From assembly GCA_964450405.1 (NCBI GenBank), contig CAYVCQ010000011.1, positions 61,387-125,386 on the forward strand: 64,000 nt of DNA. The letters run 5' to 3'. The notes below the pieces were generated by a model, which was given only the letters and a program-made list of their open reading frames with translations, was not told where the DNA came from and searched no databases. The number at the start of each line of letters is the position of its first letter. Position 1 is the stretch's first letter. The translations under genes were made by a program, and so were the position numbers. Below, in pieces: positions 1 through 8,932 of this stretch. The DNA comes from WRGT01 sp964450405. GTDB lineage: Bacteria > Spirochaetota > UBA4802 > UBA5550.

Positions 1-1211
1 GTTTCCCCTTGAAGAAACAGGAGTCCCTTAATTGTATTCATATTGTTTTTAATGCGATGATGCACCTCAGTAAGCAGCAGTTCTTTTTCTTTAAGAAGAG
101 TATTTATTTTATCCTTATCAGATTTAATCTGATTAAAAGATCTGGCATTGCTGATTGCCAGTCCGCAGACATTGGCAATAGATAATGCCAGGCTGAGGTA
201 CTGTTCTATGTATTCCGGGAAGGCAACTTCATCCGCTTCAAGTATACTAAGAGTTTCACCTGAATATGATATTCGTATTTTAAAACCACGTCCTGATTCT
301 AAACGGGAAAAATCACCTGTAAATTCTACCCAGTTGTTATTGTTTAAATCTATATCCGGAAGAGCCGGAAACCATTGCGTTTCATTACTGTAAATCCGTG
401 ATAGCATATTGTCCATGAATGCGCCGTAGCGAATTTTACCAGGGGCAAACAACATGGAAATCAGATCCCTTATTCCGTAAATGACATCCTGTTCATCTGA
501 AATTTTTGTCATTCTGCTTAATAGTTCAACAACCATAGAATAATCTGATACTTTTTTTACTGCTGCTTTAACAGAAACAGCATTGTTGTTTTCAATAATT
601 TTTATACGCCATTCCAGAACAATTTTATTCAGATATAAGCGGAAAAAATCAAGTCCAACGTATAAACTGTCAAACGGGCGATCCACGAAATCAGCAAAGT
701 TTTTGAGAAGTTCTTTACTATTTTTATCAACACCTGTATCAAACAGGAATATTTCTTTTGCAGAATCATGGAAAAAATTGCTCAGTTCAGCTGTTTTTTT
801 ATTGCTGTTAAATCCCCAGTTTTCAACTTTTTGTTTCCAGGTGGCAAGCCAGCCTGGTGTAACAAGATAAAAACCTTTTCCGGCCAAATCATCAACAATC
901 TCATGACCAATGAACATCGAGAAACACTGCTGATGTTTAGAGAACTGAATCTGTTTAATGTTTAAATGGTCCGGACATACTATTGATTTCTGTTCTGAAT
1001 CAGAAATACAACTGCCGCTTATCACAAAGATGTCGTCATCCTTTTCACAAAGATTCAATGCTGAATCCAGAAATCTGATTGAAGTAGTCGGCTGTCCGCA
1101 TTTAGCAGGAAAAGAAATAATCCTTACGTCATTCCATGCTTCTGTTTCCAGTACTCTCTCTGCTTCATGTCTATGATGTTCACAGATTAAAATACAGAGT
1201 CTATTTTTCAT
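1..1211 (-). CDS. Sensor histidine kinase with DUF1638-like N-terminus (partial, runs off left edge)
   Basis: The ATG at 1211 overlaps the 3' end of the methyltransferase gene by 11 bases, and the frame stays open to the window edge (about 403 codons). Residues 1-170 resemble DUF1638, a domain found near corrinoid methyltransferases: a LCILICEHH start, a central DDIFVISGSC, then CFSMFIGHE and FYLVTPGW. The middle (about 230-380) looks like a GAF-type sensor region. The last readable residues, EVHHRIKNNM, are the phospho-acceptor box of HWE/HisKA_2 kinases; the ATPase domain lies outside the window. By context it probably senses the state or substrate of the methyl-transfer module and signals to a regulator not seen here. 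The domain call rests on motif resemblance; the kinase box is clear. Confidence 0.8.
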   Translation of the reverse strand, partial: MKNRLCILICEHHRHEAERVLETEAWNDVRIISFPAKCGQPTTSIRFLDSALNLCEKDDDIFVISGSCISDSEQKSIVCPDHLNIKQIQFSKHQQCFSMFIGHEIVDDLAGKGFYLVTPGWLATWKQKVENWGFNSNKKTAELSNFFHDSAKEIFLFDTGVDKNSKELLKNFADFVDRPFDSLYVGLDFFRLYLNKIVLEWRIKIIENNNAVSVKAAVKKVSDYSMVVELLSRMTKISDEQDVIYGIRDLISMLFAPGKIRYGAFMDNMLSRIYSNETQWFPALPDIDLNNNNWVEFTGDFSRLESGRGFKIRISYSGETLSILEADEVAFPEYIEQYLSLALSIANVCGLAISNARSFNQIKSDKDKINTLLKEKELLLTEVHHRIKNNMNTIKGLLFLQGE

Positions 1212-2268
1212 TGTTGTATGACTCCACCCAGTCCAGCGGATATTTCCCCCATTTGTGAACTGCATCAGAAATTGCATGCAGTATTTCGTCCGGAACCTGA
1301 TAGGGAATCTCTCCATGATTATCACTCAGTATATATCCGCCCCCCGGACCTGCCTTCGCAATAGCGTCTTTAACTACTGCCTCTGCCTGTTCCGGTGTCC
1401 ATCGGCGCATTTCGATACCATTTAAATTTCCAAGAACCGTTAGTTTGCCTCTGCAGGCTTTCTTGACAGATGCAAGATCTTCCATAACACTGACACCGAT
1501 AATGCCTGTGCCGATTTCAGCGATATCATCTATAATTGGCAGAGATCTGCCTGATGCAAGATGTATTCCGTTGGGACCTTTGATTTGAGAAATTGTTCTT
1601 TTCGCGGTTTCCAGGCCATATTTTAAAAACATCTCTCTTGTTGTTATTGTGGGGGAGGAGAGTGGATCAAAATATGTAATAGCAGTTGCCCCAGCTTCAA
1701 GCTGAGCATTGGCCCACTCAATGCAAAACTCTTCATTTATGTCCATCAAACGTTGAAATAAAGTCGGGTTTCCATACATAAGATCAATGTATTTATCAAA
1801 ACCCATCTGCATTACCGGCAGAGAAAATGGAGATATAACAACACCGATAATCGGAGCATCGTCCGATGTTTTATCCTTCAACATTCTTGTGGCATTGAGC
1901 ACCTTCATTAAACACGCGGTTTCTTTTACTTCGGGAACCTTCAGCGACAGGATATCATCAGGTTTAGTAATTATCGGCATCCCGGAATTTGCAGGGCCAT
2001 CTTCGACAAAAATTACTTCACCTCCAAAGGCCTCAATTTCGATTGGGGCGTAAAAGAGATTATATAAACAGTCGTGATGATATTTTTCCCGAAGACGAAG
2101 CTGTCCCTCTGCAACATATTCCGCGCGGCTGAAATATTCCTTGATTGATAAGCCTAGTTCCCTTGCACCATGCATAGTCACAAGAAGGAAAAATGGAACT
2201 CTATCAGGCTCATTGTGTCCCAGGGTGGTGAGAACTCGTTGTAGTGAGGTCATATTCTGCACAGTCAT
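1201..2268 (-). CDS. Uroporphyrinogen-decarboxylase-fold corrinoid methyltransferase (MtaA/MtbA-like)
   Basis: This 355-residue protein has the length and fold signatures of the URO-D/MtaA family: an N-terminal RVLTTLGHNEPDRVP, a central ITYFDPLSS, and GIHLASGR near residue 235. In methanol metabolism MtaA moves the methyl group from the corrinoid protein to a thiol such as coenzyme M. MtaA binds zinc with an H-x-C pair and a distal Cys. Here the pair reads H236-L-A238, and the distal position falls in SDNHGE (about 315-320), so the usual Cys ligands are missing. The gene overlaps the upstream corrinoid-protein gene by 4 bases and the downstream kinase by 11. It is probably a corrinoid-dependent methyltransferase with an unknown acceptor or donor. 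True URO-D for haem synthesis is unlikely given the context. Confidence 0.82.
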   Translation of the reverse strand: MTVQNMTSLQRVLTTLGHNEPDRVPFFLLVTMHGARELGLSIKEYFSRAEYVAEGQLRLREKYHHDCLYNLFYAPIEIEAFGGEVIFVEDGPANSGMPIITKPDDILSLKVPEVKETACLMKVLNATRMLKDKTSDDAPIIGVVISPFSLPVMQMGFDKYIDLMYGNPTLFQRLMDINEEFCIEWANAQLEAGATAITYFDPLSSPTITTREMFLKYGLETAKRTISQIKGPNGIHLASGRSLPIIDDIAEIGTGIIGVSVMEDLASVKKACRGKLTVLGNLNGIEMRRWTPEQAEAVVKDAIAKAGPGGGYILSDNHGEIPYQVPDEILHAISDAVHKWGKYPLDWVESYNNEK

Positions 2269-2900
2269 TTCTCACCTCCTGCAAGTCCAGTTATAATTTT
2301 CTTTGCATCAGATGCACTGGAACCCATTGCATCGGCACCGACTTCTTTCCAGAGCTCACCGTCTATACGAAATGGAGCTCCTCCGACAATTATCTTTATA
2401 TTGTTTTTACCGGCGGCGTTTAGTTTATCCCGTAAAGATCTGACTTTTAAAGCCGAAGAGAGCATAAGTGTGGAAATCAGAACTATCTCAATATTCTCCT
2501 CTATTACTTTTTCAGTAAGTGTATCAACCTGCATCCTCCCATAATCAAGTATTTCAAATCCGCTTGCACGCAGAACAGAATAAACTATGCGTTTGCCCAG
2601 CATGTGATAATCCTCCAGAATCGCAATTGCTGTTTTCGGCTGCCTCGCTCGGAGTGGACTTTCCGCGGGAAGAATTTCATCGACCAGTTCTTCACAGATT
2701 AAACCGCTCATATATACCTGTGAAAGAGCAACATTTCCATTTTCCCAGCCGGTTCCTATTCTTTCAAGTACAGGAATTATGACCTCTTCAATGAGCTCAA
2801 TTGAACCAGGTTTGAATAAATCCATAAAATGTTTTTTAGCGCTAATCCGGTCAAGAGATAGAAGCGCCTGTTCGAAAAGATAAATATTCGGATCCATCAT
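2265..2900 (-). CDS. Corrinoid-binding methyl-carrier protein (MtaC/MtbC-like)
   Basis: Residues 1-85 match the four-helix cap of B12-binding methyltransferase corrinoid proteins, and residues 88-211 the Rossmann-like cobalamin domain. The cobalt-ligating motif D-x-H-x-x-G is present as D97-Y-H99-M-L-G102, followed by an S-x-L stretch (about 143) and GGAPF (about 173). At 211 residues it has the usual length. It would carry a methyl group on cobalt between methyltransferases. An AGAGG ribosome site lies just upstream of tandem ATG codons (2900, 2897). It is the first gene of the minus-strand module and overlaps the methyltransferase start by 4 bases. No substrate-specific MtaB-type partner is visible in the window. 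Confidence 0.9.
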   Translation of the reverse strand: MMDPNIYLFEQALLSLDRISAKKHFMDLFKPGSIELIEEVIIPVLERIGTGWENGNVALSQVYMSGLICEELVDEILPAESPLRARQPKTAIAILEDYHMLGKRIVYSVLRASGFEILDYGRMQVDTLTEKVIEENIEIVLISTLMLSSALKVRSLRDKLNAAGKNNIKIIVGGAPFRIDGELWKEVGADAMGSSASDAKKIITGLAGGEK

Positions 2901-3035
2901 TACCTCTTTTCTTTATATTGAAATAAATTCGCGTGAAATTTTGTTGATGATATTATATAAGTAGTTAGAAATGAAGGTTAATTCAATATGAAGATTTTTT
3001 TTTATGGAAAAGATGATTTTTTTTGAGGGTTTATG

Positions 3036-3068
3036 AGAGTATCCGTCCCGACACAGGACGAATACTCT
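3036..3068. terminator. Hairpin between two minus-strand genes
   Basis: A 13-bp stem with one mismatch (AGAGTATCCGTCC, 7-nt loop, GGACGAATACTCT) lies 3' of the flavodoxin-like gene that ends at 3111 and before the corrinoid module. No strong T-run follows on the minus strand, so intrinsic termination is only plausible. Confidence 0.45.
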
Positions 3069-3110
3069 TTATTGATGTATTTCTGTCAGGTTGATTTGTT
3101 ATGGTAGAAT

Positions 3111-4496
3111 TTATTTATCGGGATCAATTGCAATAGCATGAATTGGACGAAGCATTTCGTTGTTTACTTCTCTGTAAACTTTCTCACGTATACTTTTAAA
3201 TCGTGTAAGAAACATAAACTTACGGTTCATCTTTGTTATGAATTTATTTCTCTGCGGGAAAGTGTCATAGATTCCATTAGCTTTATACCACCGGTGATCG
3301 GCCTGGCATGTAAACCTCAATCGTCCATATACATCATCTCTGAAAATTTTCATTCCACCCTCTTTGTAGAAGGTATGAGGTCTGATATATTCCTGATTGC
3401 TGTAAGTCACAGAATGATCTGCCATCATGTCAATAAGACGGTCGATTTCCTGCGAATCCGGATTTTCGTCTGTGATAAAATCGAGAAGATTTGAACTCTG
3501 ACTTTCAACATAAGCTGAAAAAAGATAATTGAGATTTGCTATCTGTCCAAACGGGCCTGATATAAGAAAACCCATTTGCTTGCCGATGAGAAATGGTGTA
3601 TGATTCATAAAAAAGCTTCTGTCAAATACCATTTTAAATTGCGCGGAGAGGTATCTGTCTCTGATCTCTCCTGCAAAAATAATGATATCGGCACCTTTCA
3701 TTGTGCTTTTCCAGAAGTCGGTAAAGCCGTCTGTATAGACACATTGATTGTCATATCCGCATTTTACACAGCTGAGGCATCCACCTTTCATATCAAGCTG
3801 GTTGATGTCTACAACCTCAATCTTATTTGTAAAAGAGTCTGAAAAACGTGTTATCATTTTTCCAAGGTTTGTATTTTTATCATAACCGTCAGCGAGAACT
3901 ACTATTTTTTTGTCCGGGTTATTTACTTTAGTTTTAACAGTACCGGGAGTATAGGATTTAATTTTATCTGTAGAAAGAGGGGGATACTGAATCGAAACCG
4001 GTTCCTTCTTTTCTACAATTGAAAAAAAGTTCTCTGCAAAAAGACGCAGCTGCTTACGTTTTGATCCGGAAAAAATATCCCACATGTCCAGTGAATTGAA
4101 ATTTACATATTTCATTTTAAGATCATTGCAGACAGCATGAAGATAATTGTGTGCAGTTGTATCAAAGAAACGGATTGATGTGGAAACTGCCGCCGCATAC
4201 TTGTTCTGAAAAGCCTCTGCCGCATTGTTTTCATGAATCAGTTCAATAAAACGCTTCAGCTGTGACGGAATAAGAAAATAGAATATCGGAGTAATCCAGA
4301 ATACAGCATCGGAGGTTTTTACACTTTCTATTATTTCATCGAACTTGTTTTTATCTTTTTCAATAGACTTGATTTTCTGACCAACATGAAAAGTCTCGTA
4401 TGTATATTGAGGATAATGTTTCTGGATATACAATAAATATTGAAGAGTTACACTCTTCTCCCCCTTGGGGCTTCCGCTGATTATAGTTATCTTCAT
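3111..4496 (-). CDS. Tandem flavodoxin-fold NAD(P)H/FMN oxidoreductase with Cys-rich site
   Basis: The 461 residues hold two flavodoxin-like halves. The first (1-165) opens with MKITIISGSPKG, the phosphate loop of NADPH-dependent FMN reductases, and has FWITPIFYF near 66-74. The second (197-400) restarts with KKIVVLADGYDKNTNLGK and carries C240-x2-C243-x2-C246-x5-C252, like the cluster motif of iron-sulfur flavoproteins. The C-terminal 60 residues are basic and unassigned. It probably binds FMN and perhaps a 4Fe-4S cluster and acts as a small-molecule or electron-transfer reductase. The gene is monocistronic, with a repeat element upstream. The substrate cannot be told from sequence. Confidence 0.72.
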   Translation of the reverse strand: MKITIISGSPKGEKSVTLQYLLYIQKHYPQYTYETFHVGQKIKSIEKDKNKFDEIIESVKTSDAVFWITPIFYFLIPSQLKRFIELIHENNAAEAFQNKYAAAVSTSIRFFDTTAHNYLHAVCNDLKMKYVNFNSLDMWDIFSGSKRKQLRLFAENFFSIVEKKEPVSIQYPPLSTDKIKSYTPGTVKTKVNNPDKKIVVLADGYDKNTNLGKMITRFSDSFTNKIEVVDINQLDMKGGCLSCVKCGYDNQCVYTDGFTDFWKSTMKGADIIIFAGEIRDRYLSAQFKMVFDRSFFMNHTPFLIGKQMGFLISGPFGQIANLNYLFSAYVESQSSNLLDFITDENPDSQEIDRLIDMMADHSVTYSNQEYIRPHTFYKEGGMKIFRDDVYGRLRFTCQADHRWYKANGIYDTFPQRNKFITKMNRKFMFLTRFKSIREKVYREVNNEMLRPIHAIAIDPDK

Positions 4497-4557
4497 TTTC
4501 TTCCTCTCTTTTTTTATGCTGGTGCATGAGTATGCTGAACGTTTTAGTTCACTACTC

Positions 4558-4673
4558 TGTCATTCCGGTTTTGCGACTTCCAAACTTGCAAATACCGGAA
4601 TCTCACAGTATAAGATTAAAAAACATTTTGTATGAGATTCCGGCATTCCGTTGTCACTTCAGCCGGAATGACA
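4558..4673. repeat. TGTCATTCCGG palindromic repeat, copy A
   Basis: This 116-bp imperfect palindrome begins TGTCATTCCGG and ends CCGGAATGACA, with inner CCGGAATCTCA and TGAGATTCCGG arms around an AT-rich centre. It is nearly the same as the copy at 57578-57693, which is also 116 bp. The copies at 20741 and 62504 are in the opposite orientation. It is intergenic and carries no ORF. Confidence 0.9.
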
Positions 4674-4717
4674 ATTATTAAAATTTTAATAATTCCCAAT
4701 GTTTGGTTTTGGGTATT

Positions 4718-6910
4718 TTAAATCTTCCCGTTATTTCTCAGTGCAAAGAGAATCATTTTGCGGTAAATTCTTTCTTTAAAAGATCCGGGTTTGTCGAGTT
4801 TCATTCTTTTTAGATGACGCGCCGCTGAAGCCGGTGCTGGTCTAAAAAACTCGCTAAGCAAACCGGCGGCCAGTTTGAACTTAGAAGCCTCACCAAGAGC
4901 TTTCATTACCTTGAGGGAACTTCCCAGTGCTACATCATCGTCAGTCAGATCAGTGCCGAATGGGAAAAGTTTAAAATAACCCTGATCCTGATATGGTTTT
5001 AAAAGGGCTGATATTTTTTCAGGGTAATTGTTTCTGTATTCTCCGGGGATCTGATAATCGGGCTCGAGTTTACCTGCTTTTTTTGCCTTTTTTAAAAGCT
5101 GGATCTGGAACCTGGAGTCAGTTATATTAAGCATTCTTTTAATAACTTCACTCTCCGGCATATCGCGGATATCGGCAATACCGTATTCGGTTACAATAAT
5201 ATCACGGCTGTGTTTTGTTATTGTGCAGCTTCCGTAATTGAATACTATATTGGATTTAAGACTTTTTCCGGAACCCTTGGTGCTTTTTATCATTAGAATG
5301 AATCTTCCATCATCTAAAGCGTGAGCCATGGCATTAAAATTATACTGTCCTCCGATACCGCTTACCACAGTTCCATCCTCAAGATGGTCTGCGGCTGATG
5401 CGCCCATAAGAGTGGCTTTCATTCCCGCATTAACAAAGCGTCCGTCTTTTCTCTGCAGTGACCGCAGTTCCTCCGCGCCGTAAAGCTGGTTAACCTTACC
5501 CACGCCGGCCATTCCGAATACGCTTCTTTCCTCTTCGCTCATGTCATTAAGCGCCTGATAGAATGACTTGGGGCCGATGAAGAATGCCGCAAGAAGAACC
5601 TGTCCGTTCAGCAGTTTATTTCCTAGCAGTTTTCGTATTGCCTTAAGATTACCGCTATCGTGGAGTTCTGCAGAGTAAGCTGTATCGCCATCATATATCT
5701 TACCATCTGAAAACTTCAGACCGGATTTCAGTATTCCAAAATTGCAGAGATGGTCAAAATCCTCCTGATCAAGTGTGGAGTGAATCGCCTTCATGGTAAT
5801 CATGGTTTCAATTATATCTTCAGGGATATGTTCTTCGGATAATTGTCCGCTATTTAAAAGCTTCATCAGCGGCGCGCTTTCATATACCTTTCTTTTAAGA
5901 ATATTGTTTTTATACATCTGCATAAACGGATCTATGAACATCTCTGATGCGCCGTACAGTCCCTGTTCGAAAGTGTCTGTCCCGCCCCAGTTTTCAATCA
6001 GTTCTTTATTTTTTGCTATAAGACCTGATTTTTCCAGTATTTCGTTATACTCTTTGTTATGCTGATTACGCATAATCAGTCCGGCAGCTATTGCATCACC
6101 CAGCGCTCCGATCCCCACCTGTATGGTTCCGCCGTCTTTGATCAGGGGGCTGACATTGAGACCTATCATATGATCAGAAAGTGCAACGGGATCTTTCGGT
6201 GGAGCAAATAGCGGGTAATTGAATTCTTCACCATGGAAGATTATATCCATGGATTCAGCCGGCATTACCGCGTCGCCATACATAAATGGCATATTTTCAT
6301 TTGCTTCGGCAAGTACAACGCCTTTTACTCCTTTGGTTCTTTCCACCATCATCATGGCATGAGTCTCAAGGGTTATATCGGGATTGCATGCAGCTGAGTA
6401 AACGCGTTTGCCGTTAATTATTCTTGATGCCAGTAACAATGCGCCTACATTGCATTTTAGTGTTTTGGCACAGCGGGGAACATGTGTGTAATGATTTGCA
6501 AGATGATTCATCTGGTAATGTTTGTTTTTAATATTGCTCCCCGGCTTACAGTAAAATTCATATAGCTGTACATTGGGCGGGAGGGTGCCGTTGCGGAAAT
6601 CTTTCATATAGTCAAAATCCGGAACATCTTTGAATATTCTGTCGCTAAGGTCTTTGAGGAAACGTGCTTCAAGTTCAGATTTTCCCTGAGGCTTTTCAAG
6701 TGAGAGTGCCGTGATTACCTTTAAGCTTATTCCAGGATCTTCCTTGGCTCTACGGTAAAACTCATTAAGTATTTTTGCAGGCTTACCCAAAGCAAGGGTT
6801 ACGCCCAGGACTATATCTTTTTCAAGATATCTGATTGTGTCATCAACAACCTTTTTTACATCGTCTCCAATTGCACCGGTATTATGCTTTATCCCTGTAT
6901 TATAGTTCAT
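4718..6910 (-). CDS. Acetyl-CoA hydrolase/transferase family enzyme (class I CoA-transferase, long form)
   Basis: This 730-residue protein belongs to the acetyl-CoA hydrolase / 4-hydroxybutyrate CoA-transferase family, which moves CoA between short acyl groups and acetate or hydrolyses acyl-CoA. Family marks include IQVGIGALGDAIAAGL (about 265), a GASEMF segment, VSGIGGQYNFNAMAHAL (about 510) and TEYGIADIRDMPESEV (about 570). It is longer than the usual 430-550 residues, with an extended N-terminus and a C-terminal tail that shows no extra catalytic domain. It is transcribed alone; half-sites of a TTAC/GTAA palindrome lie about 200 bases upstream. Substrate specificity is unknown; fermentation of a short-chain acid is a reasonable guess. 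Confidence 0.82.
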   Translation of the reverse strand: MNYNTGIKHNTGAIGDDVKKVVDDTIRYLEKDIVLGVTLALGKPAKILNEFYRRAKEDPGISLKVITALSLEKPQGKSELEARFLKDLSDRIFKDVPDFDYMKDFRNGTLPPNVQLYEFYCKPGSNIKNKHYQMNHLANHYTHVPRCAKTLKCNVGALLLASRIINGKRVYSAACNPDITLETHAMMMVERTKGVKGVVLAEANENMPFMYGDAVMPAESMDIIFHGEEFNYPLFAPPKDPVALSDHMIGLNVSPLIKDGGTIQVGIGALGDAIAAGLIMRNQHNKEYNEILEKSGLIAKNKELIENWGGTDTFEQGLYGASEMFIDPFMQMYKNNILKRKVYESAPLMKLLNSGQLSEEHIPEDIIETMITMKAIHSTLDQEDFDHLCNFGILKSGLKFSDGKIYDGDTAYSAELHDSGNLKAIRKLLGNKLLNGQVLLAAFFIGPKSFYQALNDMSEEERSVFGMAGVGKVNQLYGAEELRSLQRKDGRFVNAGMKATLMGASAADHLEDGTVVSGIGGQYNFNAMAHALDDGRFILMIKSTKGSGKSLKSNIVFNYGSCTITKHSRDIIVTEYGIADIRDMPESEVIKRMLNITDSRFQIQLLKKAKKAGKLEPDYQIPGEYRNNYPEKISALLKPYQDQGYFKLFPFGTDLTDDDVALGSSLKVMKALGEASKFKLAAGLLSEFFRPAPASAARHLKRMKLDKPGSFKERIYRKMILFALRNNGKI

Positions 6911-7111
6911 TGTTCTTTAATTCCCCCCCGAAAAATATTTAAATATTAAATTTAGTAAATTTTTTGAAATATTAACGTCCGGGATCAAACGCTTTCACAA
7001 AACATGAAATGGCTAAAAACCTGCAGAGGTTTAAGTATTTCATATGGATGAATCAGTTAAATCCTGAATTTTTAAAAAAAACCGACCGGATGGAGGTTTT
7101 TTAGTTACATG

Positions 7112-7132
7112 TGTTACGTAACGGGTGTAACA
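7112..7132. promoter_or_regulatory. Possible operator upstream of the CoA-transferase
   Basis: TGTTAC and GTAACA form an inverted repeat spaced by 9 bases, and GTTACGTAAC inside it is a perfect 10-bp palindrome. Further TTAC half-sites flank it on both sides. The position, 200 bases upstream of the gene that starts at 6910, suits a transcription-factor site. The cognate regulator is unknown. Confidence 0.35.
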
Positions 7133-7451
7133 TTACGTGTCAAGCTTAAAATATATTAATTCCAGCTCTGTTTTATATATTTATATTTGAATTTTAAATA
7201 AAAATTAGAAAGCCTGAGGTTTTCAGTGAGAGGTTTGTACATGAGATTTTTGCTACTGTTATATTGGTAATAAATTTCTCCTGCATTAATCGGTTAGACT
7301 TGCCAGCCGGTTTTCAGTTGACTGATTTTCAGGTTATGTTCAATAGCTTTAAGTGTCATCTATCTGAATCTGATATTTCCGGTCTAATGCTAAATGTTTA
7401 CACTTCTATGTTGGTGTGAGTTCACCACTCACCCGGAATATGTTTATCTGA

Positions 7452-7622
7452 CATGAAAGTGAGCTTGCCGATTTTTTCAAATCATCTAAGAACTGCCATA
7501 TACCAGGAATTGATATTGCAAAAGCCTGGTTCCACGATTTGTTCTTTCACAATTATGACTCTCAAGATTCTTCACTATTTAAAAAAGTATCAAACAGATT
7601 AGATTCTCTGAAAAATTCTTAA
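7452..7622 (+). pseudogene. Possible gene remnant (56 codons, no start)
   Basis: After a TGA stop the frame stays open for 56 codons to a TAA. The translation has ordinary protein composition (for example GIDIAKAWFHDLFFHNYDS). There is no start codon or ribosome site, and I do not recognise the family. It may be the 3' end of a decayed gene or chance. Confidence 0.25.
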
Positions 7623-7644
7623 AATTTTTTTGAGATTAATATCT

Positions 7645-7661
7645 TGACTTAATTTAAGTCA
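7645..7661. promoter_or_regulatory. Perfect 17-bp palindrome (operator candidate)
   Basis: TGACTTAA-T-TTAAGTCA is a perfect inverted repeat. A TTGACT hexamer (7644-7649) overlaps it and TAAAAT follows at 7670, though the 20-nt spacing is longer than ideal for a promoter. It lies about 250 bases upstream of the barrel gene. Confidence 0.4.
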
Positions 7662-7909
7662 GCTCGTAGTAAAATAATTATAGGATAGGCTGTTTTTTTA
7701 GCGATCTGCGGTTTCAGTCATGCATACATAGTTTTTGTTCATCGATACAGAATCGTTCAATTTTGATAAATCCGGTTTGATAAGTTAACTCCTGTGATGA
7801 GTTGTAATTCACTGCGGTTTGTCAAAGATGATAGTATTGATAAATTAAAAATGAGATATATGAATATCTTAAAAATCAAAAAATAATTTATAATCACAGA
7901 GGTATCGTA

Positions 7910-8902
7910 ATGTTTAATCAATCAGGATGCTGTAAAAAATTTATATTTATGTTCTCATTATTTATTTTTATCTCTATCAATAGTATTGCGTTTTCACAGT
8001 CGTACCCATCTCCTTTATCATCAAGGGGCGGAGTAGACACACATGTGTATAAAAGCGACACGGTTATTTTTGATGCCACCGTGATTGAAGATGGAAGCGG
8101 TACTATTGAGGCAAGAACATTAACCACTGGATTATCATTGCTCCACTCACCATATCTGTCAATATTTCATATTCCTCTTAAATACGGAGTTGATGATAAT
8201 ATTCAGTTATTATTTTCGCTTCCATATCTGACTAAGACTCTTGTATATAATGAAACTCACTATATTAAAAGCGGATATGGTGATACTATGTTCGGAGTGG
8301 CCTATGCCGCTAAACCGTTAAATTTAATTTCAAGCCGCACAACAGTGAGAATAACAATACCAACAGGAAATGTAAACGCGCAGGATTTTGATAACTTTAT
8401 ACCAATGGGTTATGGCGGCTACACCACTTCGCTGCAGGAGAGCATATCCACCAGCGAATTAAATGTTGCATCTCTTAAGATGAGATTATTTTTAAGCGGT
8501 ATCGGGATCTTTTATTTTAACAGTACTCAACAGAGTGATATGGTAACGAAGTATAGTTTTGATAAAAATTTTGCGTGGTCTGTCCTGGGTGGTGTAGAGC
8601 TTAGTTTAACACAAAATCTTGATGTACAGTTAAAAATGAATTATATCGATGTCAGGGAGAGACGATACTCGGATGGTTCATCATCTGGGAAGTTTTATGA
8701 TGCAAATGATTCTGTTAAACAGATAAATATACTCCCGTTTATAAAGCATCAGATGCTGGATGATATCTCCGGACAATTTGGAATAGTATATCCTATAAAA
8801 TCAATACAGGATTCCAGTTTAGCGAAAACCTATGATGCTGAGTGGAAGTTTGTTGTCGGAATTGAAAAAAAATTCAGTGATGGTAAAACATCGAAGAAGT
8901 AG
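7910..8902 (+). CDS. Outer-membrane beta-barrel, phenol-degradation meta-pathway transporter-like
   Basis: A signal peptide (residues 1-29, hydrophobic FIFMFSLFIFISI core, cleavage after AFS) is followed by alternating hydrophobic strands typical of an outer-membrane barrel. The order LKYGVDDNIQLLFSLPYL (about 88-105), SGYGDTMFGVAYA (about 117) and RITIPTGN (about 143) matches the Phenol_MetA_deg-like group of barrel proteins often called transporters. The role is probably passage or binding of small hydrophobic molecules; the substrate is unknown. The next gene, a lipoprotein esterase, starts 30 bases downstream, so the two may be co-transcribed and work on the same extracytoplasmic substrate. 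Confidence 0.65.
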   Translation: MFNQSGCCKKFIFMFSLFIFISINSIAFSQSYPSPLSSRGGVDTHVYKSDTVIFDATVIEDGSGTIEARTLTTGLSLLHSPYLSIFHIPLKYGVDDNIQLLFSLPYLTKTLVYNETHYIKSGYGDTMFGVAYAAKPLNLISSRTTVRITIPTGNVNAQDFDNFIPMGYGGYTTSLQESISTSELNVASLKMRLFLSGIGIFYFNSTQQSDMVTKYSFDKNFAWSVLGGVELSLTQNLDVQLKMNYIDVRERRYSDGSSSGKFYDANDSVKQINILPFIKHQMLDDISGQFGIVYPIKSIQDSSLAKTYDAEWKFVVGIEKKFSDGKTSKK

Positions 8903-8932
8903 GGAGCATAATAAAAAGTAAAGACGGGAATA

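Larger units (their letters stand above)
6911..7909. other. Gene-poor 1-kb interval
   Basis: No full-length gene is seen. The interval separates the minus-strand CoA-transferase from the plus-strand barrel gene, so it should hold both promoters. It contains a TTAC/GTAA half-site cluster (7113-7132), a perfect 17-bp palindrome (7645-7661) and a 56-codon open stretch without a start (7452-7622). Confidence 0.6.
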
